Shown here: one piece after another, positions 43,601 to 59,913 of the stretch
Layout: each line of letters opens with the position of its first letter
How positions within the stretch are numbered: position 1 is the stretch's first letter
Origin: Tribonema minus
Taxonomy: Eukaryota > Sar > Xanthophyceae > Tribonematales > Tribonemataceae
Assembly: GCA_017506865.1 (NCBI GenBank)
Contig: JAFCMP010000057.1
Coordinates: 992,001 to 1,056,000 of the forward strand
DNA: 64,000 nucleotides
Direction of reading: 5' to 3'
Program-made: the position numbers and the translations under genes
Notes under the pieces: model-generated
Database searches by the model: none
What the model was told of the DNA's origin: nothing
What the model saw: only the letters and a program-made list of their open reading frames with translations

Positions 43601-46600
43601 GGTGTCCCAGGGCGCAGCCATAAGCACAAAAACATGCACATGGAGTGAGCGGCGGGTATCAACCGTAGTGTCACCGCAAAAGCGACCGAACCTGGGTGCG
43701 CATGAACGCACAGGGCAGCAACCGACGAGCACGGGGGCACAGACATCACAATGACTTAGCCTTCGCTGGACACAACAGGAGCCGGAGGTGGCGACAGCGT
43801 GGCGCACGCCGCACTATGTTGATCTTTGTCGCCACCCCTGCCAGCTCACACGGCAGAGGTCGCCGGGGCAGATCTTGCTATGCCCGTGCCTCTCTGCGTC
43901 ACCACATCTCAAACAGCGTCACTCGCCACTGCACGAAGCTGTAAACACTGGCGTCCACGGTTTCGACTACTCGTTTCCACAGCCCTGGTTGTAAACTCTG
44001 AGGTGCCGACAAACATCAATCGCTGCACTGTCCTTTCAACGTCAAAGCGCGCCGCTCACCAGTTTGCTGGTCTTGCTCTTGGCCTTGCCCTTGCCGGGCT
44101 TGATCGGCGCGCGCGGTATCCCCGACACGAGGTACACCACCTGCACATCAAGGCGCATGCGAGAGAGAGACCACGACGCGCGTGGCGTCAGACGACGGCG
44201 CCCCCTCACTGGCCACTCTACGTACAGACGACGGCACCCCCTCACTGGCCACTCCACATCGCACTCTGCCGTATCGGCAGGGCATCGCAGCGACTTTCAA
44301 CGCTGCGCCGCCGTGCCCCCGGCGCAGCGGCGCTCGCGGTGCGGCGGGGGCGATGCGGTGTGCTGAGCGCTGTTGCGCTGTGCGTGGCCGCGTATGCATG
44401 CCTTTGTGCAGTACGCGCCTGCGGCTCGATCCCGTCGCGTGCACGGTCGATGAGCGTGACATGTCTGAGCCATGAATATAAGTGGATGCCTCTAGAAGTG
44501 TGCGAGTGCGCACGGTCGAAGAATGCATACTTGCTACCTGACAGCCAACATGTGGAAAGTCCGTGGCCAGTGAGTCGCCACCGCCGCAACGCCAGGGATG
44601 CAAACGCGCTCGTTACTGCGTGCTGCATCGTGCTGCTCCGCACGTGCACACGGCGCGGCGGACCAGTCATCAGTGCTCAGCACGCACACACACACACACG
44701 CACACGCGCGCGCGCGCATGTGCTGGCGTACGCAATCAAACAAACCACATGCACCTGTTTGTGATCAAACACACATACATCAAGCACATGTACATGCAAA
44801 TGTGCAGTCACCAGTCAGCATGGCGCTGACAGCAGCGTGCACGCGCACGGCGCGCACGAAGCCGCGCCTCTGCGCACACGACGACTGCCCGCGTGCGATG
44901 CATACCGTACGTACATATGCCGCATGGCGGCGGCGCGCGTGACCTGCTCATGGCACAGCAGCAGTGGCATCATGCAACCGCGAGACATCTCATTATGAAC
45001 AGCGTCTTGTTGCGCTGTGTGAGCGGCATGCTGCTGTACGCTGCTGAGCACTGGGGTGGGGTACTCACCTCCCAGATTGGCGTGAATGGGTTGAAGGTCG
45101 AGAACCTCGGGAAGGACTGTGGGGATGGCGGGGGGTGCGGGGGGGGGGGGGGGAGGGGGGGCAGCAGCGATCAGCATCAGCGCTTGCAGACCCCCTGTCC
45201 ACATGCAGTCTGCAACGTGTCATAGATGCATCGTGCACAAATACATGCACAGCGCGGTGCGGCGCGCATGGCTGTGGGTATGTACGTAGATCAAGGGAAT
45301 GGAGCAGGCGCGAACGTGGGGAAGTCAGCAGGGACACTGCAGAGCGCGCATGCAGCGCTGAGCGCGCGCACGCGCGCGTCGAGCGGTGGAACTGCGGACA
45401 GGCGGGCGCGGCGCCGCCGCATCATTGCTCATACCTAACCCTAATCTCAACCCTAACTCTCCTTCCTACAGTGCTCAGCTTTAAGCTTCCGCGGACTGAC
45501 CCTTACAGATATAGACAGCGGCGTAGAGCGCGCCCCCTTCGTAGGTCGTTCATTGCAAGGAAGCATGCGTTGGCCGTGCCCTGGTTGTGCATGCACACAT
45601 GTAGCACTGCAACTCCTAGCTACAGACGATTGCCAGAGCCTACTCGCCATCAACGTTGTTGATGCTAGGAAAATGGCAGCACGCCGCCTCCACCTGGATG
45701 ACATTCATCACCAGGAACAGCGCGACGATCGCGCAGCGCAGCGCCGTCCGTGTGACGGCGCCGCCACCGCCCCTAGCCAAATACTGCCGCCAGAGCCTTC
45801 TCATGAGCAACTTTGACGTTACAGAAACTGCTTCAGAGAGCACAGCAGCAGCGGCGCGCCGTTACCTGGATGACGTTCATCACCAGGAACAGCGCGACGA
45901 TCGCGCAGCGCAGCGCCGTCGGCGTGACGGCGCCGCCGCCGCCCGCCGCGCGCGCCAGCGCCGCGCGCACGCGCCCCCCCGCGATGTGCGTGTCGTTCAC
46001 CGCCAGGTGCCACACCGCGCTACAGATGAGCGCGATTTGCGCGTTGAAGGGGAACGCCGACGCGAGTGCGCCGAGGCCCTTGTCGGGAGGGAAGACGTTG
46101 CCGCCGGCGCCGCGGATCGTGCCGACAATGATGGGCCCGAGCAGGGGGATGGGGTAGTAGACGCCGGCGCCGGGGTGGTTGAGGAGGCGCTGCAGGGGGA
46201 GGAAGGGGGGGGGGGGGGGGGGGCAAAGGGGGGCGGGGGGGGGGGGGGCTGCTTAGCGACTGCCTAGAGGCACAGTGTCATATGTCGCGGGAAAGCATGG
46301 CTGGCGGGGTAGGAGATGCCCCGGGGGGGGGGGGGGGGGGGGGGAGGAGAGGGCGTGCTGTGGGGAAAGGAGGGGACCGGTGAGACTCATGAGTCTATGC
46401 ATATGCAAGTGCTGCGCCTGGATGCAGCTGCACCGAGCAGCAGCATGGTGTGAGTAGATGCCGTTGCGGTGTGTGTGCGTGGGGGGGGGGGGGGCAAAGG
46501 GGGGCAAGACTGGTAGCTAGCATGCACTGCCACCAACGATCAAGACAAGCTGAGAAGCAGCGTGCGATTGCAGATGCCGATGCTTGAGCACGCGCCGGGG

Positions 46601-49600
46601 GGGAAGGCGCTGAAGGGCAGGGTCAACGGGGGGGGGCGTAACATCTAGTGCAGAACACTCAGTCTCGCGCGACCAACCCACATGCCTTCTATTTTCCCAA
46701 AACATCGCAACCCTCGCCCTTGCCCTAACCCGATCCCTAACCTAATCCCAACCCCAAAACTTCATAAAAGTTATCAGGCAGGACGGTCGTTAAAATATGC
46801 TGCCATATCGCGCACAAGCCGGGTTGCGAATACTCATCGTGATGTATGCGGGTTTGGTATGTGACTGATAGCGTCACGCTGCATGAGTTGAGCATCATCA
46901 CACATGACCCGGGTTCCGATACCGCGATCCACATGCATGCGCGAATCAGGGCAAACACTCTCAGCTACTGTACGTACATCACACTCGTGCTGCGAGCGCG
47001 CGGGGAACACCGCGCCTGGGAGCGTACACAGGCATACCTTGTAGGCCTTGTCGGTAAATACGCACACGTTGTTGGCGCGCGATAGCGTGGAGAAGAAGAC
47101 CAGAACCTGGTACACCCCGAGGCGGCTGGCAAACTTCACCATGGTCTTGTCAAACCTGCACACACGCGACCCGCAGCGCCACTCAGTCAGCCAGGGGTTG
47201 AGCACTGCAGCCGGCGAGTGCAGCGCCGTGCCGGAACTTCAACAGCGAGTTCAACAAAGTGACTGCCATGAAAGCCGGGGCTCTTCCGTAGACTGAGCAA
47301 AGCATGCGCAGTAAAGCCGGAACAGTCACCTGCAGCGTCGCGCTGTTGCCATTCAGCAGGGAAAAAAGAGTGCGCAAGACTTTGCAGCAGCAGCGCGCAA
47401 CCGTGTGCAGCGCAGCAGCACACCAGCCATGCACAGGGCATGGCTGTGCTTCAATGGCTGTGCTTCAACACAACGTTGAAGTTGTCAAGATGCGACTCCG
47501 TGCCGGGGCACACGGGAAAGCCACGGCGGCTGTCAACACCGTGCGCCCTTGCAGCCTGCAGTTGCTGCGCCGCCGGCAAGGCGGTGCTGGCGCATCATCC
47601 GAGTACGCGCCGGCCGATGCATCGTGACGGGCAGTCCTCTACGCAGCTATGCCCGTGTTGGCATAGTGCATGCGGCGCTGACCCAAGCCCCAGCCCAACC
47701 CTGACTTGACACTGGAGGGCGTACAGGCACTACGCCATCCCCAACCCTAGCCCTAACCCTATATGACCGCCGCTCAAGCACAAATTACTTGCTCTCGCTT
47801 CTTAAAATAAAAGGCGCAAACAAGCCCCCCTGACCGAGGCCGCGATTGCTACGAGGCGCCCACGTCTTGTCTCGCAAAGCGGCGGCGCGTGACGGTCAGG
47901 ACATTGCGCAGCGATGCCTGTGTTGGCGTAGAGCATGCGGCGCTGTCCTAAACCCTAGCCCCAACCCTGACTTGACACTGGAGTGTACAGGCACTACGCC
48001 ACCTCTAAACCTAGGCCTAGCCTATATGACCGCCGCTCAAGCACCTTTTGCTTGCTCTCACTCAAGGCACAAAAGGTCCCGCTGACCGAGGCCGCGCTTG
48101 CTGTGCGAGGTGCCCACGTCTCATCTCGCAAGATTACGCAGCGTTCTAGCGCTGAGCTATATGTACTTCGACACAAAGCACGTCGCATGTGCCGCAGTTG
48201 CGGTTGACGCGCCTGTAGAAGATCATCCAGACGACGCCCAGCAGCGTGAAGTCAAGGTCATTGGTGAGTATGAGCGGTATCTCGCGTCACATGCGCTAAA
48301 TTTGCAGTTGACGTGCCTGTAGAAGATCATCCAAACGATCGCGAGCAGCGTGAAGTTGAGGTCGTTGGTGAGTATGAGCGGTATCTCGCCCACAAAGAGC
48401 GGCCCGAGCACGCCCGTGGCGAACGTGTTGAGCATCGTGTGCAGGAAGTCGTGCAGCGGGTGCCACGTCTTCTTCGGGTCCGCCTTGCGCGTCTTGAGGC
48501 AGCCCGTGAAGACGAGCGCGATCGTGCACACCTCGCCTGAGCGGTTACAGCGGTTACACGGCGAAGAGATGAGGGGGAGCACGGATCAGCAGGCGGGTGG
48601 TAGCGAGCTTTTTCAATAGAAATAGAAGCTGTATTCTCATGGCTTGATGCAGCTTTCGCCGTGCGTGTATTGAGGCAGCCCGTGAAGACGAGCGCGATCG
48701 TGCACCTTGCCTGGGCGGTTAAAGCGGTTACACGGCGAGAGAAGAGAAAGCGGGGGCGGGTGAGGGGGGTCAGCAGGCGAGTTGTAGCGAGCTTCACAGC
48801 AGAAAAAGCAGATGTATTTTTATGGCTTGATGTCCTTTTCGCCTTGCGCGTCTTGAGGCACCCCGTGAAGAGGAGCGCGCTATGGTGCACACGTCGCCTG
48901 CGCAGTTTGAGCAGTTACACGTCGAGAGATGAGAGAGGGGAGCGCGGTTCAGCAGGCGGGTGGTAGCGAGCTTTTTCAATAGCAACAGAAGCTGTATACT
49001 TATGGCTTGATGCAGCTTTTGCCGTGCGCGTCTTGAGGCAGCCCGTGAAGACGAGCGCGATCGTGCACACCTCGCCTGGGAACAGCCGTTACACGGTGAG
49101 AGGGGGGGGGGGGGGGGGGGGATCAGCAGGCAGGCGGTAGAAAGCTTCACAACTAAATAGAACCACTTTGATGCAGTTTGCACCTTGCGCGTCTCGAGGC
49201 AGCCCGTGAGGGACGAGAGAGACCGTGCATACCTCAACCGGGCGGTTTGAGTTACACGGCGACAGTGGGGGGGGCGAACACGCAGGCGGGCGGTAGCAAG
49301 CTCCATAAGAAAAAGAGATGTGTCTAGTCTGCGGATTATGACACATTGGCTTGCACCTGAGACACGCGCTTGAGGCAGCCCGTGAAGACGAGCACAAGCA
49401 TGCAAACCTCGCCTGGGCGGCTACAGCAGTTACACGGCGAGAGCAAAGGGGGGGGGGAATCAGCGGGCGGAGGGTAGCAAGCTCCACAATAAAAACAGAT
49501 CTAAGGTCTGCAGATTCATGAAGCTTTTTGCTTGTGCTCGAAGGCGCTTTCGGCGGCCTGTGGCGACAAGCGCAAGCGTGCACACCTTACCTAGGCGGTC

Positions 49601-51278
49601 ACAGCGGTTGCACGGCGCGAGAGTGCAAGGTTTGAGTGGCGAGACGCGGATCAGCGAGCGGTCAGCGGCGAGCAGCGCGGCGAAGGCGCGCTTGTGCAGA
49701 TTTGGCACGCAGCGCGTACGACGCTAAAGCGGTGGTCGCAAAGGCTGTGAAACGGCAGCCATGCACGACAGTCACGGACCGGTGCACCTCAATACGGCTG
49801 GTGGCAGTATGGTATGCCACTTATATGCGGAGTGTTGAGCCGTCATTGGAGGGACGTGCCGCCCGTGCACCACGAACGCGGAGGAGAAGAATCCGCAGCG
49901 CAGTGCGCCGCAGACTCTGCGGCGCAGGCCCTGCAAAGGAGTGCCCAGCAGCGCACCACTGTGCGCTGCAAGTGGGATGCCGGCGCTACCGCACTGGGAG
50001 TCCGAGCTACAATGATTGAGCGAGAGAAACCGACACTGCTGTGCGCTGTCAAAAAAGTAGTGGCGCCGACTTGCCTACGTTGCGGACTGTGCCATGGTGC
50101 TGCAAATAATGTGCACAGCAGCAGATCCGCAGACCCTAGATGAAGCGTTGCCGATGTGCCCTTGCAGATGCGGCTACAAGCATCCAGTTCAAGTACGCTA
50201 CGCTGCGTTCATAGATGTGCACATTGATGAAGTTACTTGTGACGAAGCACTTCACACGCGCTCAGCGGATGTGCAGTCACTCTGTTGAAGTAGCAAACAC
50301 AGCGCATTCTGCACTGCAAACATTGTGCAGCAGACGCCGAGCGAGCGGCCCACATTCACTGGCATACGAGGGCAATACACATACTTCAAGAAGTACATGG
50401 CGGCGCAGCACCAAAGTGCAAGTGTGCGTGACTGAGCACTGAAGTGCACGACTGCTGAGCGCTGAAGCAGCACGAGTCGCCACGCTTCACTGACTTACCG
50501 CGTGCAATGTAGTCGCGCTCGCATTGCACCCAGCCAGCCTATGCCGGCCTCCGACGTATCCATACTTCAGGGCATGCGCCGTGCAATGGCCCATGGGGCT
50601 GCATTGGGCTAGACTATGATTTGAGGCAATGATGCGCGCCGCACTACATTGCAGTGTGTGCGGCCCTGCTGCAATCGGCAAATGCGCTATTGCATGATGG
50701 CCAGCGACACTTTAGTGCACACCGGCAGCATCTTTCGCCTGCATATGAACATGACCCTGTCCTGCATGCTAATGTCAGCAGTTTTTTTTTTGCGGCTTCC
50801 GACAGCAACCGCATGGGCCTGTCACAGCTCACGGGTGTCACAGAGCCAAGGGTCATTATACTGCCAAGAAGACTCGGTGATGCTGGCTGTACTGCATGCA
50901 GTTCCTGCATGCACTGGCTTGCATGATCTGCACAACCCTGTCAGCACCTTTCTTTGAAGCGGTGCAATCATTGGTTGCGAGCCTGGCGAAAACGCAGACA
51001 AGCACATCGCCGCTCGTGCTGCCTCATTGATAGGCATTCTTTTGATAACTATACTATCACTACGTACAGGCGTCTCAACACACATGAAGAAATGGACGAC
51101 ATGCACCAAGACGGCGCGCACCCAATTGCTCACTCCCGGTCTGGACATGGACATGTCGAATGAAATACGTTATGATGAGGTGGCTGTGCAGTAGTCGATG
51201 CAGCGAGGCACAGCGCAACTCACCCGAGTACGGCCATTTGCGCAGCAAGAAATCCTCCAAGCTAGGGAGGTAATCCAT
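40673..51278 (-). CDS. TRIC-like (TMEM38-type) intracellular cation channel with a C-terminal extension
   Basis: Ten minus-strand exons join in one frame to 445 aa: 51278-51224, 48536-48317, 47155-47038, 46189-45866, 45116-45069, 44140-44060, 43219-43118, 42233-42129, 41671-41634, 40919-40673. The TRIC pattern is visible: HPLHDFLHTMLNTF..G.L..LFVGEIPL (from residue 44), LNFTLLAIVWMIFYRFDKTMVKF, LGVYQVLVFFSTLSRANNV, PLLGPIIVGTIRGAGGN (~150-162) and a final hydrophobic helix pair. A basic segment (KPGKGKAKSKTSK, ~269-281) follows, as in TRIC tails. TRIC channels carry counter-ion K+ current across ER-type membranes during Ca2+ release. Residues ~283-445 are an unusual addition with one more hydrophobic segment (LGVMGLAAFAVWSYV) and beta-rich stretches. 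Exon 2 ends at a GC donor (ACAG|GCACGT). The exon model is firm; the family call is good but not certain. Confidence 0.78.
42650..43110. repeat. Echo array of TRIC-like exon 7, four decayed copies
   Basis: Copies near 42655-42740, 42773-42850, 42889-42960 and 43009-43080. Each repeats, in gene sense, the last ~45 coding bases of exon 7 (VWSYVPRSTLRSGE-like) together with its GTACGT/GTATGT donor, then a spacer CTGCCGCCGCGCTTTCG.GATGT. The true copy is at 43118-43164. Confidence 0.92.
43301..43451. repeat. Degenerate telomere-like tract, about 150 bp
   Basis: A mix of CCCTAA, CCCTAC, CCCTTG, CCCTGAC and CCCCAAAG words in TRIC-like intron 6. The longest such tract in the window. Confidence 0.85.
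44170..44260. repeat. Tandem duplication, unit about 34 bp
   Basis: AGACGACGGC(G/A)CCCCCTCACTGGCCACTC occurs twice in TRIC-like intron 5. Confidence 0.8.
45692..45790 (-). repeat. Decayed copy of the 3' end of TRIC-like exon 4
   Basis: In gene sense it reads GGGGAVT.TALRCAIVALFLVMNVIQ followed by GT, as in the true exon end at 45866-45945. Only a few substitutions separate them across about 80 bp. Confidence 0.9.
46195..46350. repeat. Very long G homopolymer tracts (C in gene sense)
   Basis: Several runs of more than 10 G, including 46323-46344, just upstream (gene sense) of the exon 4 acceptor at 46190. Confidence 0.8.
47680..48080. repeat. Duplicated intron block with telomere-like words, unit about 250 bp
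   Basis: Two diverged copies share CCCCAACCCTGACTTGACACTGGAG, GTACAGGCACTACGCCA, CCTATATGACCGCCGCTCAAGCAC and CTGACCGAGGCCGCG. Both carry CCCTAA-like segments. They lie in TRIC-like intron 2. Confidence 0.85.
48213..48295 (-). repeat. Copy of the 3' end of TRIC-like exon 2 with its GC donor
   Basis: In gene sense EIPLILTNDLDFTLLGVVWMIFYR|GCGCGTCAAC repeats the true LTNDLNFTLLAIVWMIFYR|GCACGTCAAC ending at 48317. The copy could act as an alternative exon end, but I favour the complete upstream exon. Confidence 0.9.
48600..49620. repeat. Echo array of TRIC-like exon 2 start, six decayed copies
   Basis: Copies near 48660, 48838, 49020, 49185, 49367 and 49535. In gene sense each consists of GTAACCGCT..-CAG acceptor plus the first 40-60 coding bases of exon 2 (VCTIALVFTGCLKTRKA-like), and then departs into AT-rich spacer (GGCTTGATG...AAGCTCGCTACCACCCGC). 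Spacing is about 180 bp. Divergence increases away from the true exon at 48536. Confidence 0.92.
49625..51223. other. TRIC-like intron 1, distal part
   Basis: No further exon of the TRIC-like gene was needed to keep phase. It contains a (CCCTAA)-free stretch with duplicated short words and a T9 run at 50784. Short ORFs here look non-coding. Confidence 0.5.
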
Positions 51279-51702
51279 GTTTGCCCCTCACGCCTTCACC
51301 TGCAGCCCTATGAAAGATCAAGGCCAGGTCCACGGCAGCCGATGCAACAGGCGCCTGCGCTTGCCGGAGCTCCGTCCGCGACGCCGGCGGCTGGTCCGAG
51401 GCGGCTAAAGTCGCCTTCTCACGGCAGAACCCTAACCCTCCCTAACCCCTTTTCGAGCGTTGCCGTAACTGCCGAGCCAAAAACCAGCTAGAGGTAGCAC
51501 GCACGTCTACTAGCGCAGTCAGCGGTCCTTCGCTGCTGCTGCAGCCATACTTGAGTCGTTGAGAACGCATCAGCGGGTGAAGAAGCAATCTCTCACCATC
51601 GAAGAAAAGCACAGCAGCGCTTTGCTGCATCGCAAGCACTGTTGACTGCTGGTGACCCTGCAGTCGTAGCAGTGGGAGCGCCAGCGCATCAAGGCCCTCG
51701 AC
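51279..51702. promoter_or_regulatory. Divergent promoter region between TRIC-like and kinase genes
   Basis: 424 bp between the two start codons. It contains a CCCTAACCCTCCCTAACCCC tract at about 51428-51449. A shared promoter is inferred from the spacing. Confidence 0.5.
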
Positions 51703-58335
<6,633 letters not shown>

Positions 58336-58963
58336 GGCTCACGTATTATTGTTACCGAGTGCCTTTGCTAGGCGACGAGCACCCTTCCAATATATCAAAG
58401 CCTGCTAGCTGCTGGCATCAGCTTCACCTGTTAACTGCGCATAAAATCACAGGCTGCAGCACCTGGTGAAGGTTAGCAGTGTAAGGGATCCCTGTGGAAC
58501 ATGGCAAGCGGTCATGTGTCGTGATTCGCCCCCCCCCCCCCCGCTGGCCTCCCTGCTCGTTGCCTCTTTGTGACCTGGGCTTTGGGTGCTCTACATACGT
58601 CGGCAAATCCGGCAGCCATGTGTGCCCGAGCGAATGCTTTTCCTGTACACGAGACAGCCCACTCACAACACACACCATACTCCCCCCCTTCGCGCGCATG
58701 TGCGGCAGGAGCGGAGAATATTCCAGGAGCTCGACTCCTTCTAGCCGCCGCGCGCGGACGAGTTGCGCTGCGCACCACACGCTCAGGCCGCAATAAACTT
58801 CAACTTGAAGCGGGCAGGAGCGTCACACTTTCGTGCACCAGTCCCGCTGCCGTCGAGCCACTGTACTGGCGCGCAGCCGGTGCAGCCTAGTCGCCGAGTA
58901 ACGGGCGGACGGACGTCCGTACGGGGGGGTCCTTAACATGCGCGCGCGCGGTGTGTTGTTTAT
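58336..58963. other. Intergenic, 3' flank of the kinase gene
   Basis: Contains a C11 run near 58531 and a CTTCAACTTGAAG word near 58798. No gene was recognised. Confidence 0.4.
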
Positions 58964-59579
58964 ATGTGGGCGCCGCGGGCGTCAGTCACGTTTATGGTGG
59001 TGAATCGTGACGGGAAGCGTGCATGTGCGCTGCCGCGCCGCCGGCGCATTCGGCGCAGCTCGTCATCGCCTCGATTGGGCGTGCTGCGGCGCTCGGTCAC
59101 GCAAGGCAGCGGCGCGGCCGTGCATTTTCAGAATGAGCTATTGTTTCCGTCCGCTGCAAAGGGGAGCGTGGTGTTGTTTGATGTTGCAACTGCTGCCGTT
59201 GCTTTGACGATGTGAGTGCGCGGCAAACATGTTGGTAGAAGTCAGAGGACCCACTGCAGGCGCATGCACCCTTTGAGGTTTGCCGCCGCCGTCCCTGCTC
59301 GCATCGCTGGGCTCGCAGTCAAAGGCGCTCATGCATTTCATTCGCGCTGCCAGAGCCATTGGCGCAACACTCATTCGTAGCGTCTCGCGATGCACGTGCC
59401 CGACCTTGCACAGTGCTCCTGCACCCCCCCCCCTGTGCCCACCTGTGATCCTAATCCCCGATGCTGCGAGCGAAGTGTATGCAGACCCAAGAGTCCGTGA
59501 TACCGTAGACGCTGGCCGCGTCGCCTACGCAGACACGCTTCAAGCCAGCCCTTGTAAGGTGCGCAGACAGGTACTGTAA
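58964..59579 (+). CDS. Hypothetical protein (tentative, two or more exons)
   Basis: A first exon candidate 58964-59213 (MWAPRASVTFMVVNRDGKRA ... GSVVLFDVATAAVALTM) ends at a good GTGAGT donor. Its last strand-like segment resembles a beta-propeller blade. A second coding-looking segment (VILIPDAASEVYADPRVRDT ... VAYADTLQASP) lies at about 59448-59556. The splice joining them is not settled, and I recognise no family. Both lie between the kinase and the LRR gene. Confidence 0.35.
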
Positions 59580-59913
59580 TTGCCAACGGCCTCAACTTCA
59601 ACTTCATCTTGAGGTACAGGTTGATGTCGCCACGCGGACTCGCTCTAAGGTCTTGATGGGACTTTTGCACGCAGGGTCAGTGAAAGCGACTCCAAACGCG
59701 ATGCTCAAAGTCTGCAACTATGCAGGGGTCAGCCCGCTCTCATACATACACAAATATGGCATATGTGGAGACATGGTAACAAGGGTCACTTTTGGAGGGC
59801 AGTTTCGCATACACTTACAACCCAAACAGCTATACAGCCACATGCAATTGTTAACTTACCTGAGCTGGCAGACTATGGCCCTAGATCTAGACTTCACAGT
59901 TATTGGCGCCAAA

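Noticed and set aside
48317-49620. A family of separate small genes repeating VCTIALVFTGCLKTRKA
   Set aside because: Each copy has only the exon start and breaks off; one true exon plus echoes explains all.
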